This document shows positions 44,137 to 53,345 of a DNA stretch of 64,000 nt, in pieces. Under the pieces are notes generated by a model. It did not search any database, was not told the DNA's origin, and saw only the letters and a list, made by a program, of their open reading frames with translations. The DNA lies in contig NZ_SAXY01000064.1 in assembly GCF_008016535.1 (NCBI RefSeq), positions 1 to 64,000 on the forward strand, in the 5' to 3' direction. Each line of letters opens with the position of its first letter. Position 1 is the stretch's first letter. This DNA is from Brachyspira pilosicoli (GTDB lineage Bacteria > Spirochaetota > Brachyspiria > Brachyspirales > Brachyspiraceae). The position numbers and the translations under genes are program-made.

Positions 44137-45927
44137 ATGAAAATAAATGAATTAGTATCAATATTAGTACCTGTATATAATATAGAAAGCACTATAGAAA
44201 AAAATATAAATATATTAATAGACAAAGTTTCTCCATTTTTGATGAACTTTGAAATAATTATTTCTGATGACGGAAGCAGCGACAACTCAAAAGAAGAAAT
44301 AAAAAAAATATGCCTAAACTTTCAAAATAAAAATACAAATCTAAAAAACATAATAGGAGTTTATGCTAAAGAAAATCAAGGCAAGGGGCATGCATTAAAA
44401 AGAGCTTGCGAAGTTTCTATCGGTGAATATATAATATTTTGCGATGGGGATATGGAAATAGACCCTTCTCAATTAGAAAACTTTTTTAATATTATGCAAA
44501 AAGAAAATGCTGATGTTATTATAGGCTCTAAAAGGCATAAAGATTCTGTAGTTAATTATTCTAATATACGAAAACTTATTTCTTTTATATATTTTATGTT
44601 TGTAAAAATATTTTTTCATCTTCCAATACAAGACACTCAAACAGGATTAAAGCTTTTTAAAAGAGATGCCATAATAAATATTTTCCCTAGAATACTCGTA
44701 AAAGCATTTGCTTATGATTTGGAAGTATTAGTAGCATGCAATTCTAATAATAAAAAAATAGTTTCTGCTCCTGTAATAGTGAACCCAAATAGACATTTTG
44801 GTTTTATTAGATTTCCTATTCTTTGGAGAACGTTCATTGATACTTTGGCAATATTTTATAGACTAAACATTGTTCATTTTTATGATGATTTGTTTTCAGA
44901 ATTAAAAGAAAAACCATTAGTAAGCATTATTATACCATTAAAAAAAATTAATGATTATATAAAAGAAGAGGCAGAATATTTGCTCGAACAAATATACACA
45001 AACTTTGAAACGATAATACTTCCAGATAAATATACAAACGAAGAAATTGATATAGAACTTTTTAAAGATGAAAGAATAAAAATAGTAGAAACAGGAGAAC
45101 TTCCTCCAGCAATAAAAAGAGCTATTGGAGTAAAAAAATCTAAAGGAAGCATATTAGCATTTTTAGATGATGACACATATCCTGAAAAAGATTGGCTTCA
45201 TAATGCATTAAGGGCTATGGAGAGTAAAAAAGTTTATGCCCTTGGGGGACCTGCTATTAACACACCAAAAGATAATTTCTCAAAACAAATTAGCGGGCTT
45301 ATTTACAGTTCAACACTTATGAGCGGAAAGTATAAAGCAAGATATATACCTGATAAAGTTCAATATGTTAATGATTATCCAAGCTGCAATTTTATAATCA
45401 CAAGGGAGCTTTATGATAGAGCTGGAGGTTTTGACAGCGAGTATTGGCCTGGTGAAGATACTATTCTTTGCAATAACATCATGAAACAAAAAGAAAAAAT
45501 ATTATATACCCCAGAAGCATTAGTTTATCATCATAGAAGGGATTTATTTTTTGGACATTTCAAACAATTAAAAGGTTATGCATGGCATAGAGGGTATTTT
45601 GTAAAAAGATTCGGCGGAAACTCATTAGCTTTATCTTACTTTATACCATCAATATTTTTAATTTATACTATTTTTCTTCCAATTGCATTATATTTTAATT
45701 TGCCCCAAGTTTTAAATAATTTAATGCCTATAATTAATAAAAATATATTTCTTGCTTTACTCTTATTTCCTCATAGTTTTTATGCATTATGTTTGCTTGG
45801 AAGTTGGGCAAGTACATTGTCGTTTATAAAAGGTTTTTGCAAAGCTATAGGAATATTTTTATCGCATCTCACCTACGGACTTTTCTTTATAAAAGGTTTT
45901 GTAGAAGGTTTTATTAGTAAAAAATAA
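44137..45927 (+). CDS. double-domain family 2 glycosyltransferase, membrane protein
   Basis: 596 residues with two GT2 catalytic units. Domain A (about 5-235) resembles dolichol-phosphate mannosyltransferases: SILVPVYN, ISDDGSSDNS, FCDGDMEIDPSQ. Domain B (about 265-480): PLVSIIIPLKK, AFLDDDTYPEKDWL, GGPAINTPK, FDSEYWPGEDTILCN with the ED base. C-terminal TM helices (about 500-590). Both DxD motifs are intact, so it may add two sugars or use two donors for a surface glycolipid. Gene end overlaps the convergent chromate transporter by 14 bases. Confidence 0.85.
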   Translation: MKINELVSILVPVYNIESTIEKNINILIDKVSPFLMNFEIIISDDGSSDNSKEEIKKICLNFQNKNTNLKNIIGVYAKENQGKGHALKRACEVSIGEYIIFCDGDMEIDPSQLENFFNIMQKENADVIIGSKRHKDSVVNYSNIRKLISFIYFMFVKIFFHLPIQDTQTGLKLFKRDAIINIFPRILVKAFAYDLEVLVACNSNNKKIVSAPVIVNPNRHFGFIRFPILWRTFIDTLAIFYRLNIVHFYDDLFSELKEKPLVSIIIPLKKINDYIKEEAEYLLEQIYTNFETIILPDKYTNEEIDIELFKDERIKIVETGELPPAIKRAIGVKKSKGSILAFLDDDTYPEKDWLHNALRAMESKKVYALGGPAINTPKDNFSKQISGLIYSSTLMSGKYKARYIPDKVQYVNDYPSCNFIITRELYDRAGGFDSEYWPGEDTILCNNIMKQKEKILYTPEALVYHHRRDLFFGHFKQLKGYAWHRGYFVKRFGGNSLALSYFIPSIFLIYTIFLPIALYFNLPQVLNNLMPIINKNIFLALLLFPHSFYALCLLGSWASTLSFIKGFCKAIGIFLSHLTYGLFFIKGFVEGFISKK

Positions 45928-46507
45928 CTCCAATTACAGCTGCTATTAATATTATAGCTATAATAGGTACTTTTCTTCCTGCTACCCTTATTTTTTTCAA
46001 AAAGATAGATAAAGCAAATATAAATAAACCTATTGGACTTATATAATTAAAAATATTTTTTATAAATGCCACATTATTAAGTATAGACGAATCAGTTAAT
46101 TTTACAAAAAAAGCATCTTTACAAAAAGTAATAACAGCAGAAACTATCAAAGCAACAGCACATACCCTAAGTCCATTCATTATACTATTAAACTGCTCAT
46201 TATTTTTTAGACTATAGAAAAACTTAGATACAATCATGCATATTATAAAAGCAGGTAAAAATATCCCAAATGTAGCAACAGAAGACCCTAATACACCCGC
46301 AACTTTATAACCTACAAAAGTAGCAGCATTGATAGCTATAGGACCAGGAGTAATTTGAGATATAGCAACAAGATTAGAAAACTCGCTTGCAGTAATCCAA
46401 CCATATCCTTCTAATATTCCTAATAGCAATGCTATAATAGCATATCCTCCGCCATAAGTAAAAATTCCAAGCTTTGCAAATATATAAAATAATCTAAAAT
46501 ATATCAT
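45914..46507 (-). CDS. chromate transporter, short-chain subunit (second of pair)
   Basis: 197 residues, one CHR domain with about six TM helices. Family motifs: FAKLGIFTYGGGYAIIALL, EFSNLVAISQITPGPIAINAATFVGYKVAG. The paired gene starts 8 bp upstream. Such short homologous pairs (SCHR) function together as a heterodimer; ion selectivity is unproven here. Confidence 0.9.
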   Translation of the reverse strand: MIYFRLFYIFAKLGIFTYGGGYAIIALLLGILEGYGWITASEFSNLVAISQITPGPIAINAATFVGYKVAGVLGSSVATFGIFLPAFIICMIVSKFFYSLKNNEQFNSIMNGLRVCAVALIVSAVITFCKDAFFVKLTDSSILNNVAFIKNIFNYISPIGLFIFALSIFLKKIRVAGRKVPIIAIILIAAVIGVIFY

Positions 46508-46515
46508 ATAATAAA

Positions 46516-47106
46516 TTAATTCCTAATAAAATTTTTATTAATTAAATAATAAACCCAACCCAAAAAAGCAGAAATAAGTAAAGTATATATAACATTAAAA
46601 TTAAGAAATACTACCAAAATAAAACTTAAAATAAAAAGTATAGCCGTAAATTTATTTTTTAAAACGCTCTTTCCCATATCATAAGCAGAAAGAAGTATCA
46701 AAGCTGCTATTGCCCCTTTTATACCTAAAAAAGCCTTGTTCACATATTCAAAATTTTGTACTCTTTCAAATATAGGAGCTATTATAAGTATGATGATAAA
46801 AGAAGGCATCATCACCCCAATACCAGCCATTATCCCTCCAAAAATACCTGCTACTTTAAAACCCGTAAGAAGCGAAGCATTAACTGCAATAACTCCAGGT
46901 ATGCTCTGTGCTAATGCAAATACATCTACTATCTCATGCTCTGTTAAAAACTTTCTCTTATCAACAAACTCTTCTTGCATAAGAGGAAGCATGGCTAACC
47001 CACCGCCTATTGTAACAAGCCCTATATAAAAAAATGAAATAAACATTGTAAGAGCAGAAATCTTATTTTGTTCTTCTTTTTGTTTTTCTCTTTGTTCTTC
47101 TATCAT
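46516..47106 (-). CDS. chromate transporter, short-chain subunit (first of pair)
   Basis: 196 residues, CHR domain: FFYIGLVTIGGGLAMLPLMQEEFVDKRKFLTEHEIVDVFALAQSIPGVIAVNASLLTGFKVAG. Unlike its partner it begins with a charged segment (EEQREKQKEEQNK). Together they make the two halves of a ChrA-like transporter. Chromate, sulfate-like or other anion is possible. Confidence 0.9.
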   Translation of the reverse strand: MIEEQREKQKEEQNKISALTMFISFFYIGLVTIGGGLAMLPLMQEEFVDKRKFLTEHEIVDVFALAQSIPGVIAVNASLLTGFKVAGIFGGIMAGIGVMMPSFIIILIIAPIFERVQNFEYVNKAFLGIKGAIAALILLSAYDMGKSVLKNKFTAILFILSFILVVFLNFNVIYTLLISAFLGWVYYLINKNFIRN

Positions 47107-47237
47107 ATTTCAAGTAATTCCGTTTTTATTAAAATTTATTACAATATAAGATAATACTAGTTAAATAAATTGTCAATAATAAAATATAAAGATATTTTAT
47201 TATTAAATTTTAATTAAATAATTTTTTAAACAAAAAA

Positions 47238-47271
47238 AGATAATAGCAATCATTAAAAATTGCCATTATCT
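47238..47271 (-). terminator. terminator after the lipoprotein gene
   Basis: On the minus strand AGATAATGGCAAT pairs with ATTGCTATTATCT (one bulge/wobble position), followed by TTTTTTTG. Located 27 bases after the stop codon. Confidence 0.85.
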
Positions 47272-47297
47272 TATAAAATTATATTTTTAATTATAAA

Positions 47298-48206
47298 TTA
47301 ATACTGAACCATCTGTTCATTAACTAATCCAGCAGCAGGAACATAATCATTAACTTTTTGAGAAAAAACTAAAGTATCAGCAAATCCGCCTCTTTTAACT
47401 GATAATAATAAATCATTATATTCATTAGCAGGTCTTCCCATTTTTTTAAGTGTTAAAGCTTTATAAAAAATAGCATCATTAGCAAATCTTGTTCTAGGAT
47501 AAGAATTGATAATGTTATCAAATAATGAAACAGCATTTTGCAATTCATTAGGGTCATTAGAATAAGTTTGATATAACATACCATTCCATAATAATGATAA
47601 AGGCTTAAACTTTTCTATTTTTGTAGAAGCTGCAACCATTTTAAATGAATCATTAGCTATAGCAACATTAGATCTATCAGATTTAGATAAGAAATAATGA
47701 ACTATTCCTTTAAATTGATATAATTGACCTAAATCAACATTAGCAGGTAAATTATTAAAATCTAATCTATCTATATAATTTTTAGCTTGAGTATATTCTT
47801 TATTTGCTATCATTACTCTAATTTCTTGTATGATTAGAGGGTCAGTTTTATGTGTATCTGCCCAAGGGCTATAGAAATTATTTATAGTAGCTTTTCTTGG
47901 ACCGCTTGCAGCAAATGTATTTGCTGGAGGAGTTGTTTTTGTATATAAATTATTATTAGCTGGCGTCATAGAAGTTTGAGTATAAATATCATTAGTCATT
48001 GTTGTATCATAATATTGATTATCTGTTAATATTCCTGTATCTTCAACTGTAGTATTATCTGTTTCTAATACTACATTACTGCCTGTATTTTGATTATATT
48101 CATTTTCTATTTGACTAAGATAATCATTTTGAATATTATCATCTTTTTTATTACAAGATATTATAAAAACTAAACTTAAAACTATTACTAAAGCTTTTTT
48201 TATCAT
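47298..48206 (-). CDS. lipoprotein with TPR-like C-terminal half
   Basis: 302 residues from the ATG at 48206 (GGAG 6 bases upstream; an upstream in-frame TTG reads through that site and is less likely). Lipobox FIISC, Cys18. A Thr/Asn-rich linker (about 30-95) then helical repeats (ANKEYTQAKNYIDRLDF, YQFKGIVHYFLSKSD, LQNAVSLFDNIINSYPRTRFANDAIFYKALTLKKMGR) like BamD/YbgF-type TPRs. Sits in the outer or inner membrane, role unknown; an assembly or scaffolding protein is possible. Confidence 0.78.
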   Translation of the reverse strand: MIKKALVIVLSLVFIISCNKKDDNIQNDYLSQIENEYNQNTGSNVVLETDNTTVEDTGILTDNQYYDTTMTNDIYTQTSMTPANNNLYTKTTPPANTFAASGPRKATINNFYSPWADTHKTDPLIIQEIRVMIANKEYTQAKNYIDRLDFNNLPANVDLGQLYQFKGIVHYFLSKSDRSNVAIANDSFKMVAASTKIEKFKPLSLLWNGMLYQTYSNDPNELQNAVSLFDNIINSYPRTRFANDAIFYKALTLKKMGRPANEYNDLLLSVKRGGFADTLVFSQKVNDYVPAAGLVNEQMVQY

Positions 48207-48359
48207 TTTATGCTCCAAAAATATAATTCTGTAATATTTTCGGAAACATATATCAAAAGATTAGGATTTTTAATAACAGTTTTTTATATTTTTAAATTGC
48301 TACTTTTATAATAAGTAAATAATTTTATAATAAACAATTATTATTTATAGAAATTTTTA

Positions 48360-48387
48360 TTGACTTTGAATGAGCATATAATATAAT
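48360..48387 (+). promoter_or_regulatory. promoter of the OppA gene
   Basis: -35 TTGACT at 48360-48365, 16-base spacer, -10 TATAAT at 48382-48387, 26 bases before the start codon. Confidence 0.75.
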
Positions 48388-48413
48388 GTAAAAAATCTTT
48401 AGGAGTATAAAAA

Positions 48414-50033
48414 ATGAAAAAAATTATTTTATTTATATTTTTTATCTTTATGTACACTATATCTTGTACAAAACAAAGTTCAATTGTAAATGAAGCTATA
48501 TTTATTAATATGGGGGGAGAGCCAAAAACTATAGACCCAACATTAAACTCATTAAATGCTGCATCTTGTTATATACATCATGCTTTTGAAGGTTTAACTA
48601 AAATGGATTCTAATAACAACGTTAAGCCTGGCATGGCAGAGAAATGGGATATATCAGATGATGGACTTATATATACATTCCATTTAAGAACAAATGCTTT
48701 ATGGTCTGATGGGAAAAAACTGACTGCTAAGGATTTTGAGTATTCTTGGAAGAGAAGTGTTAATCCTAGTGTTGCTGCTGAATATGCTTATATGATGGAA
48801 ATAGTAAAAAATGCTAAAGAAATAAATGAAGGCACTATGGATTATAATGAATTAGCAGTAAAAGCTATAGATGATTACACATTTCAAGTAACATTGGTTA
48901 ATCCTTTACCATATTTTCTTGAGTTTATAGCTTCTACTGGAATATTTATGCCAATAAGAGAAGATATTATAAATACTTATGGTGATGAATGGACTCTAAA
49001 ACCAGAAACTTACATAGGAAATGGTCCTTATAGTATGACAGAAAGATTAATAGATGAAAAAATTGTATTTACTGCAAATAAAAATTATTATAACCCAAAT
49101 GAGCAAGTGGCTAAGCAAATAAATTTTGTATTGATGAGTGAGCCAAATACAGCTATGACTGGAATCAAAAATGCTTCTATACATTTTTCTGCTTTAGAAC
49201 CTCCTTCTGCTGAAATAGAATCTCTTAAAGCAAATAATTTTATAATAGAAAATAATGCTATTGGAACTTATTATATAGAATTAAATATTACAAATAATGC
49301 TTTAAAAGACAAAAGAGTAAGACAGGCTTTAGCTTTGGCAATAGACAGAAATTATTTAGTTCTAAATGTAACTAGAGGAGGTCAAACACCTGCAGGAGCA
49401 TTTGTACCGCCTACTGTTAAAGGTTCTAATTCTACATTTAGAGTTGAAAATCAAGAATATATTGATAATAAAGCTTATTTGGCTAATGTTGAAAAAGCAA
49501 AACAATTAATGGCTCAAGCGGGATATCCAAATGGAAAAGATTTTCCTGTTTTAGAATTAAAAGTGTCTCCCGGTATTTATGTATTACTTGGAGAGGCTAT
49601 ACAGCAAATGTGGAAAAATAATTTAAATATAGATATTAAATTATTACAAGAAGAGTTTCCTATTACATTACAAACTTTAATAGATAAAAATTATGAAATG
49701 GCTAGAATGGGTTGGACTGGAGATTATAATGACCCTATGACTATGCTTGAAATAATGCTTAGCTATAGTGGAGTTAATCATACAGGTTTTGCAAATGCTA
49801 ATTACGATAGTCTTATTAATAAGGCAAAAACTGCTGTTGACAATAGTGTTAGAATGAATGCTATGAAAGAAGCTGAAGCTATACTTATGGATGAAATGCC
49901 TATAATACCTCTCTATTATAGAACAGATTCATTTATGATTAACCCTATATTAAAAAATGTGGTATTAAGTCCTTTAGGAAGACATAAATTCAATTATTGC
50001 TACTTAGTAACTACTAAAGAAACAAACAAATAG
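48414..50033 (+). CDS. oppA: oligopeptide ABC transporter substrate-binding lipoprotein
   Basis: 539 residues. Lipobox TISC at Cys18. SBP_bac_5 family: EPKTIDPTLNSLNAASCYIHHAFEGL, WDISDDGLIYTFHLRTNALWSDGKKLTAKDFEYSWKR, GNGPYSM, and the ligand region GWTGDYNDPMTMLEIM. Close to OppA/MppA that bind di- to pentapeptides. No permease or ATPase gene follows, so it must use a transporter encoded elsewhere. Own promoter; Shine-Dalgarno AGGAG. Confidence 0.9.
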   Translation: MKKIILFIFFIFMYTISCTKQSSIVNEAIFINMGGEPKTIDPTLNSLNAASCYIHHAFEGLTKMDSNNNVKPGMAEKWDISDDGLIYTFHLRTNALWSDGKKLTAKDFEYSWKRSVNPSVAAEYAYMMEIVKNAKEINEGTMDYNELAVKAIDDYTFQVTLVNPLPYFLEFIASTGIFMPIREDIINTYGDEWTLKPETYIGNGPYSMTERLIDEKIVFTANKNYYNPNEQVAKQINFVLMSEPNTAMTGIKNASIHFSALEPPSAEIESLKANNFIIENNAIGTYYIELNITNNALKDKRVRQALALAIDRNYLVLNVTRGGQTPAGAFVPPTVKGSNSTFRVENQEYIDNKAYLANVEKAKQLMAQAGYPNGKDFPVLELKVSPGIYVLLGEAIQQMWKNNLNIDIKLLQEEFPITLQTLIDKNYEMARMGWTGDYNDPMTMLEIMLSYSGVNHTGFANANYDSLINKAKTAVDNSVRMNAMKEAEAILMDEMPIIPLYYRTDSFMINPILKNVVLSPLGRHKFNYCYLVTTKETNK

Positions 50034-50085
50034 AATAAAATTTATTGTTTGAAGCATATAATTAAAATTATTTATTTTATTATTA

Positions 50086-50113
50086 TTGACTTGATTAAGT
50101 ATTTTTCTATACT
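50086..50113 (+). promoter_or_regulatory. promoter of the 2-hydroxycarboxylate transporter gene
   Basis: TTGACT at 50086-50091, 16-base spacer, TATACT at 50108-50113; the chosen start is 38 bases downstream. Confidence 0.7.
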
Positions 50114-50150
50114 ATATAATTATCAATAAAAAATAATGGAGAACTGTAAT

Positions 50151-51428
50151 ATGGCAGATTTGAAAAATTACAAAATTATGGGGATAGAATGGTATTATTT
50201 CCTAATATTACTTGCTATTTATTTAATTGCAGCTTTTATGGGAAAACTTCCCAATGGTATGATAGGTGCTTTAGGCTCAATATTAGTTTTAGGTGCTTTG
50301 TTTGATGAAATAGGAAACAAAACACCGATAGTAAAAGACTTTTTAGGCGGCGGTGCTATAGTGGCTATTTTTGCCGGCGGATTTTTGGTATTTTTTAAAG
50401 CTTTGCCAGAGGCAACTTTAAAAAATATAGACACATTTATGAAAGGCGGCGGATTCTTAGATTTTTATATAGCTGCTTTAATATGCGGAAGTATCTTTGG
50501 AATGAATAGAAATTTCTTAATAAAAGCATTCTTAAAATATTTGCCTTTGATATTAGCTTCTACTTTAATGGCTTTAGTACTTGTTGCTATTGGCGGATTA
50601 ATAATGGGGTATAGTATTAAGCAGGCTGTTCTTTATATAGGTTTGCCTATAATGGGCAGCGGTACTGGTGCTGGTGCTGTGCCTTTATCTAAAATATTTG
50701 GTAATGCTTTAAATGAAGATCCTGCACAAATTATTTCTGTAATGCTTCCTGCTGTATCTTTAGGTAATGCTATTGCTATAATCTCTGCTGGTATGCTTAA
50801 TATAGTTGGAAACAAATTCCCTAGCCTTTCTGGTGCTGGAAGATTATTAGTAGGCCAAGATTTGAGTGAAATTCAAGAAAGCGGTAATGATAAAATCAGT
50901 TTAAAAAGTGTGGGAATAGGTATTGCTATATCATGTGCATTCTTTACATTTGGTTTGATATTATCTAAATTTATACCTATACACAATTATGCTTTAATGA
51001 TTATATCTGTTGCTATTATTAAAGCTTTAAACTTAATACCTGAAAAATATTCTGCTATATGCAGTGAATGGTATAAAATTGTTGCAGGAAATTTTACAGC
51101 TGCTTTACTTGTAGGAATAGGTATTGCTTATTTGGATATCAATGCTTTAATAGGTGCTTTGAGTATTAGATATATTATATTAGTAATATTAACAGTTATA
51201 GGTGCTATATTAGGTGCTGGAATAGCTGGTAAATTCTTGGGATTCTATCCTATAGAAGCTGCTATAACAGGTGGTTTATGTATGGCTAATATGGGCGGAA
51301 CTGGAGATGTTGCTGTTTTATCTGCTTGTCATAGAATGGGGTTAATGCCTTTTGCTCAAGTTTCTTCAATAATAGGCGGAGCTTTCATTATATTATTAGC
51401 TACTGCTATATTAGAATTTTTTGCTTAA
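50151..51428 (+). CDS. 2-hydroxycarboxylate transporter (CitS/MaeN family)
   Basis: 425 residues from the ATG at 50151, chosen because GGAG lies 9 bases upstream; the in-frame ATG at 50136 reads through that site. About eleven hydrophobic segments and the two signature re-entrant loops: GLPIMGSGTGAGAVPLSKIFG and ITGGLCMANMGGTGDVAVLSACHRM. Na+-symport of malate, citrate or lactate. The malic enzyme gene 48 bp downstream points to malate uptake for decarboxylation. Confidence 0.93.
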   Translation: MADLKNYKIMGIEWYYFLILLAIYLIAAFMGKLPNGMIGALGSILVLGALFDEIGNKTPIVKDFLGGGAIVAIFAGGFLVFFKALPEATLKNIDTFMKGGGFLDFYIAALICGSIFGMNRNFLIKAFLKYLPLILASTLMALVLVAIGGLIMGYSIKQAVLYIGLPIMGSGTGAGAVPLSKIFGNALNEDPAQIISVMLPAVSLGNAIAIISAGMLNIVGNKFPSLSGAGRLLVGQDLSEIQESGNDKISLKSVGIGIAISCAFFTFGLILSKFIPIHNYALMIISVAIIKALNLIPEKYSAICSEWYKIVAGNFTAALLVGIGIAYLDINALIGALSIRYIILVILTVIGAILGAGIAGKFLGFYPIEAAITGGLCMANMGGTGDVAVLSACHRMGLMPFAQVSSIIGGAFIILLATAILEFFA

Positions 51429-51476
51429 AAGGATTATAATATTTAAAAATAATTTATAATATAAGGAGATTTTAAT

Positions 51477-52763
51477 ATGACAGACGAATTAAAAATAAAA
51501 GCGTTAGAGTATCATTCAAAAGGAAGAGCTGGAAAAATAGAGGTTATAGCAACAAAGCCTTGTAAAACTGCTGATGATTTATCTTTAGCATATACTCCAG
51601 GAGTTGCTAAACCTGTACTTGAAATAGCAGATAATCCAAACGATGCATACAAATATACTTCTAAGGGAAACTTAGTAGCCGTTATTTCAAACGGAACTGC
51701 AATACTTGGTTTAGGTGATAGAGGGGCTTTAGCTTCAAAACCTGTTTATGGAAGGAAATGGTATATTATTCAAACGCTTTGCTGATATTGATGTTTTTGA
51801 TATAGAAATAAATGAAAAGAATCCTGATAAAATTATAGATATAGTGCATGCTTTAGAGCCTACTTTCGGAGGAATTAATCTTGAAGATATAAAAGCTCCT
51901 GAATGCTTTAAAATAGAAAAAACTCTAATAGAAAAATGCGATATACCAGTGTTTCATGATGACCAGCATGGTACTGCTATAATATGTTCTGCCGCTTTGA
52001 TTAATGCTTTAGAGATTTCAAATATAGACAAAAAAATGCCAAGATAGTTTTTAATGGTGCAGCTTCTGCGGGAATTTCTTGTGCTAAGATGTTTGTAGCA
52101 TTAGGAGTGCCTAAAGAAAATATAATTATGTGCGACAGTAAGGGCGTTATCACCAAAGAGAGAATAGAATCTGTTACAGAAGAGAAAAGAGAGTTTGCAA
52201 CAGATTTAAAAGTAAAAAATCTTGAAGAAGCTATGAAAGGGGCTAATGTATTTGCTGGGCTTTCTGTTGCTGATTGTGTTAGTGAGTATATGGTTAAATC
52301 TATGGCTAAAAACCCTATAATATTTGCTATGGCTAACCCTAACCCTGAGATACAATACGAAAAGGCAGTAGCTGTTAGAGATGATTTAATTATGGCTACA
52401 GGAAGAAGTGATTATCCTAATCAGATTAACAATGTATTAGGTTTCCCTTTCATATTTAGAGGTGCTTTAGATGTGAAGGCAAAGGCTATATCAGAAAAAA
52501 TGAAAATGGCTGCATCATTAGCTTTGGCGGCTCTTGCTAAAGAAAAAGTGCCTGAGGAAGTTTTTAGAGCTTATGGAAACAAGACTTTTGAGTTTGGTAA
52601 AAATTATATAGTGCCAAAACCTTTTGACCCAAGGGTTATCGAGTGGGTATCTCCTGCTGTTGCTAAGGCTGCTTGTGATGAAGGGCTTGCTAGAGAACCT
52701 ATTACTGATTTTGAAAAATATAAAGCTTCTCTAAAAGATAGAATGAAAAAATATTGGGATTAA
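51477..52763 (+). pseudogene. NAD(P)-dependent malic enzyme, frameshifted twice
   Basis: Three frames (51477-51785, 51748-52047, 52089-52763) assemble one malic enzyme: oxidative decarboxylation of malate to pyruvate. The first shift is near 51750, where an extra T turns [18 protein letters not shown] into a stop-bound frame. The second is near 52030: seven A where eight would give [20 protein letters not shown]. The two cancel, and the total of 1287 bases equals a normal 428-residue protein. Motifs otherwise intact: [51 protein letters not shown]. Either true inactivation after recent loss of selection or sequence errors. Confidence 0.87.
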
Positions 52764-52800
52764 TAAAATATATTTATTAATTTACAATAAATGCAAATAA

Positions 52801-52837
52801 AAAAGAGAATTTATTTTATTATTATAAATTCTCTTTT
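52801..52837. terminator. terminator between malic enzyme and Spy-like gene
   Basis: AAAAGAGAATTTAT (52801-52814) and ATAAATTCTCTTTT (52824-52837) form a perfect 14-bp stem with flanking A and T tracts, so it works for both convergent genes. Confidence 0.9.
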
Positions 52838-52863
52838 TTTATTTTTTCCTTATCTATTATTAA

Positions 52864-53268
52864 TTACTTACTGTCTTTTATTGCTCTATATTTTGCTAAA
52901 AACTCATTTGATACATTTTGTAATTCTTTTGCATATTCAATATTTAAGTTCATTGAATTATTAATTATCTCAGTATCTGGATTTTCTTTAAGCATTTCTA
53001 AACGCATTTTTGCTTTTTCTGAATTTATTTTTTGTTTCAATTCAGAAATCTTTGGCTGATATTCAATTTTTAATTTTGTTATTTCAGCTAATTGTTCTTT
53101 AGTGAGAGAAGCAGAATTATAAATAAAATATCCATAATTATAAACCTCTCCATCGTAATAAGAATAATTATTACCTTTGTTATAAGAAGAATAATTATTA
53201 TTACCCTTAGCAAAAGCTGATACTGATAAAATTGATACGATAAAAATAATGCTTAAAACCTGTTTCAT
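52864..53268 (-). CDS. small periplasmic Spy/CpxP-like protein
   Basis: 134 residues from the ATG at 53268 (GGAG 6 bases upstream; the frame opens four codons earlier). Signal peptide QVLSIIFIVSILSVSAFA, cleaved near residue 20. An Asn/Tyr/Gly-rich segment (NNNYSSYNKGNNYSYYDG) is followed by a helical domain with the LTxxQ-like motif SLTKEQLAEITKLKIEYQPKISELKQ. Resembles Spy/CpxP chaperone-type or metal-binding periplasmic proteins; weak similarity only. Confidence 0.68.
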   Translation of the reverse strand: MKQVLSIIFIVSILSVSAFAKGNNNYSSYNKGNNYSYYDGEVYNYGYFIYNSASLTKEQLAEITKLKIEYQPKISELKQKINSEKAKMRLEMLKENPDTEIINNSMNLNIEYAKELQNVSNEFLAKYRAIKDSK

Positions 53269-53345
53269 ATTTATCTCCATAAATATTATTAATAATATTA
53301 TTAGACGAGCTCTTAAATACTAAAGTTCCCAAAAATAAACTATTA

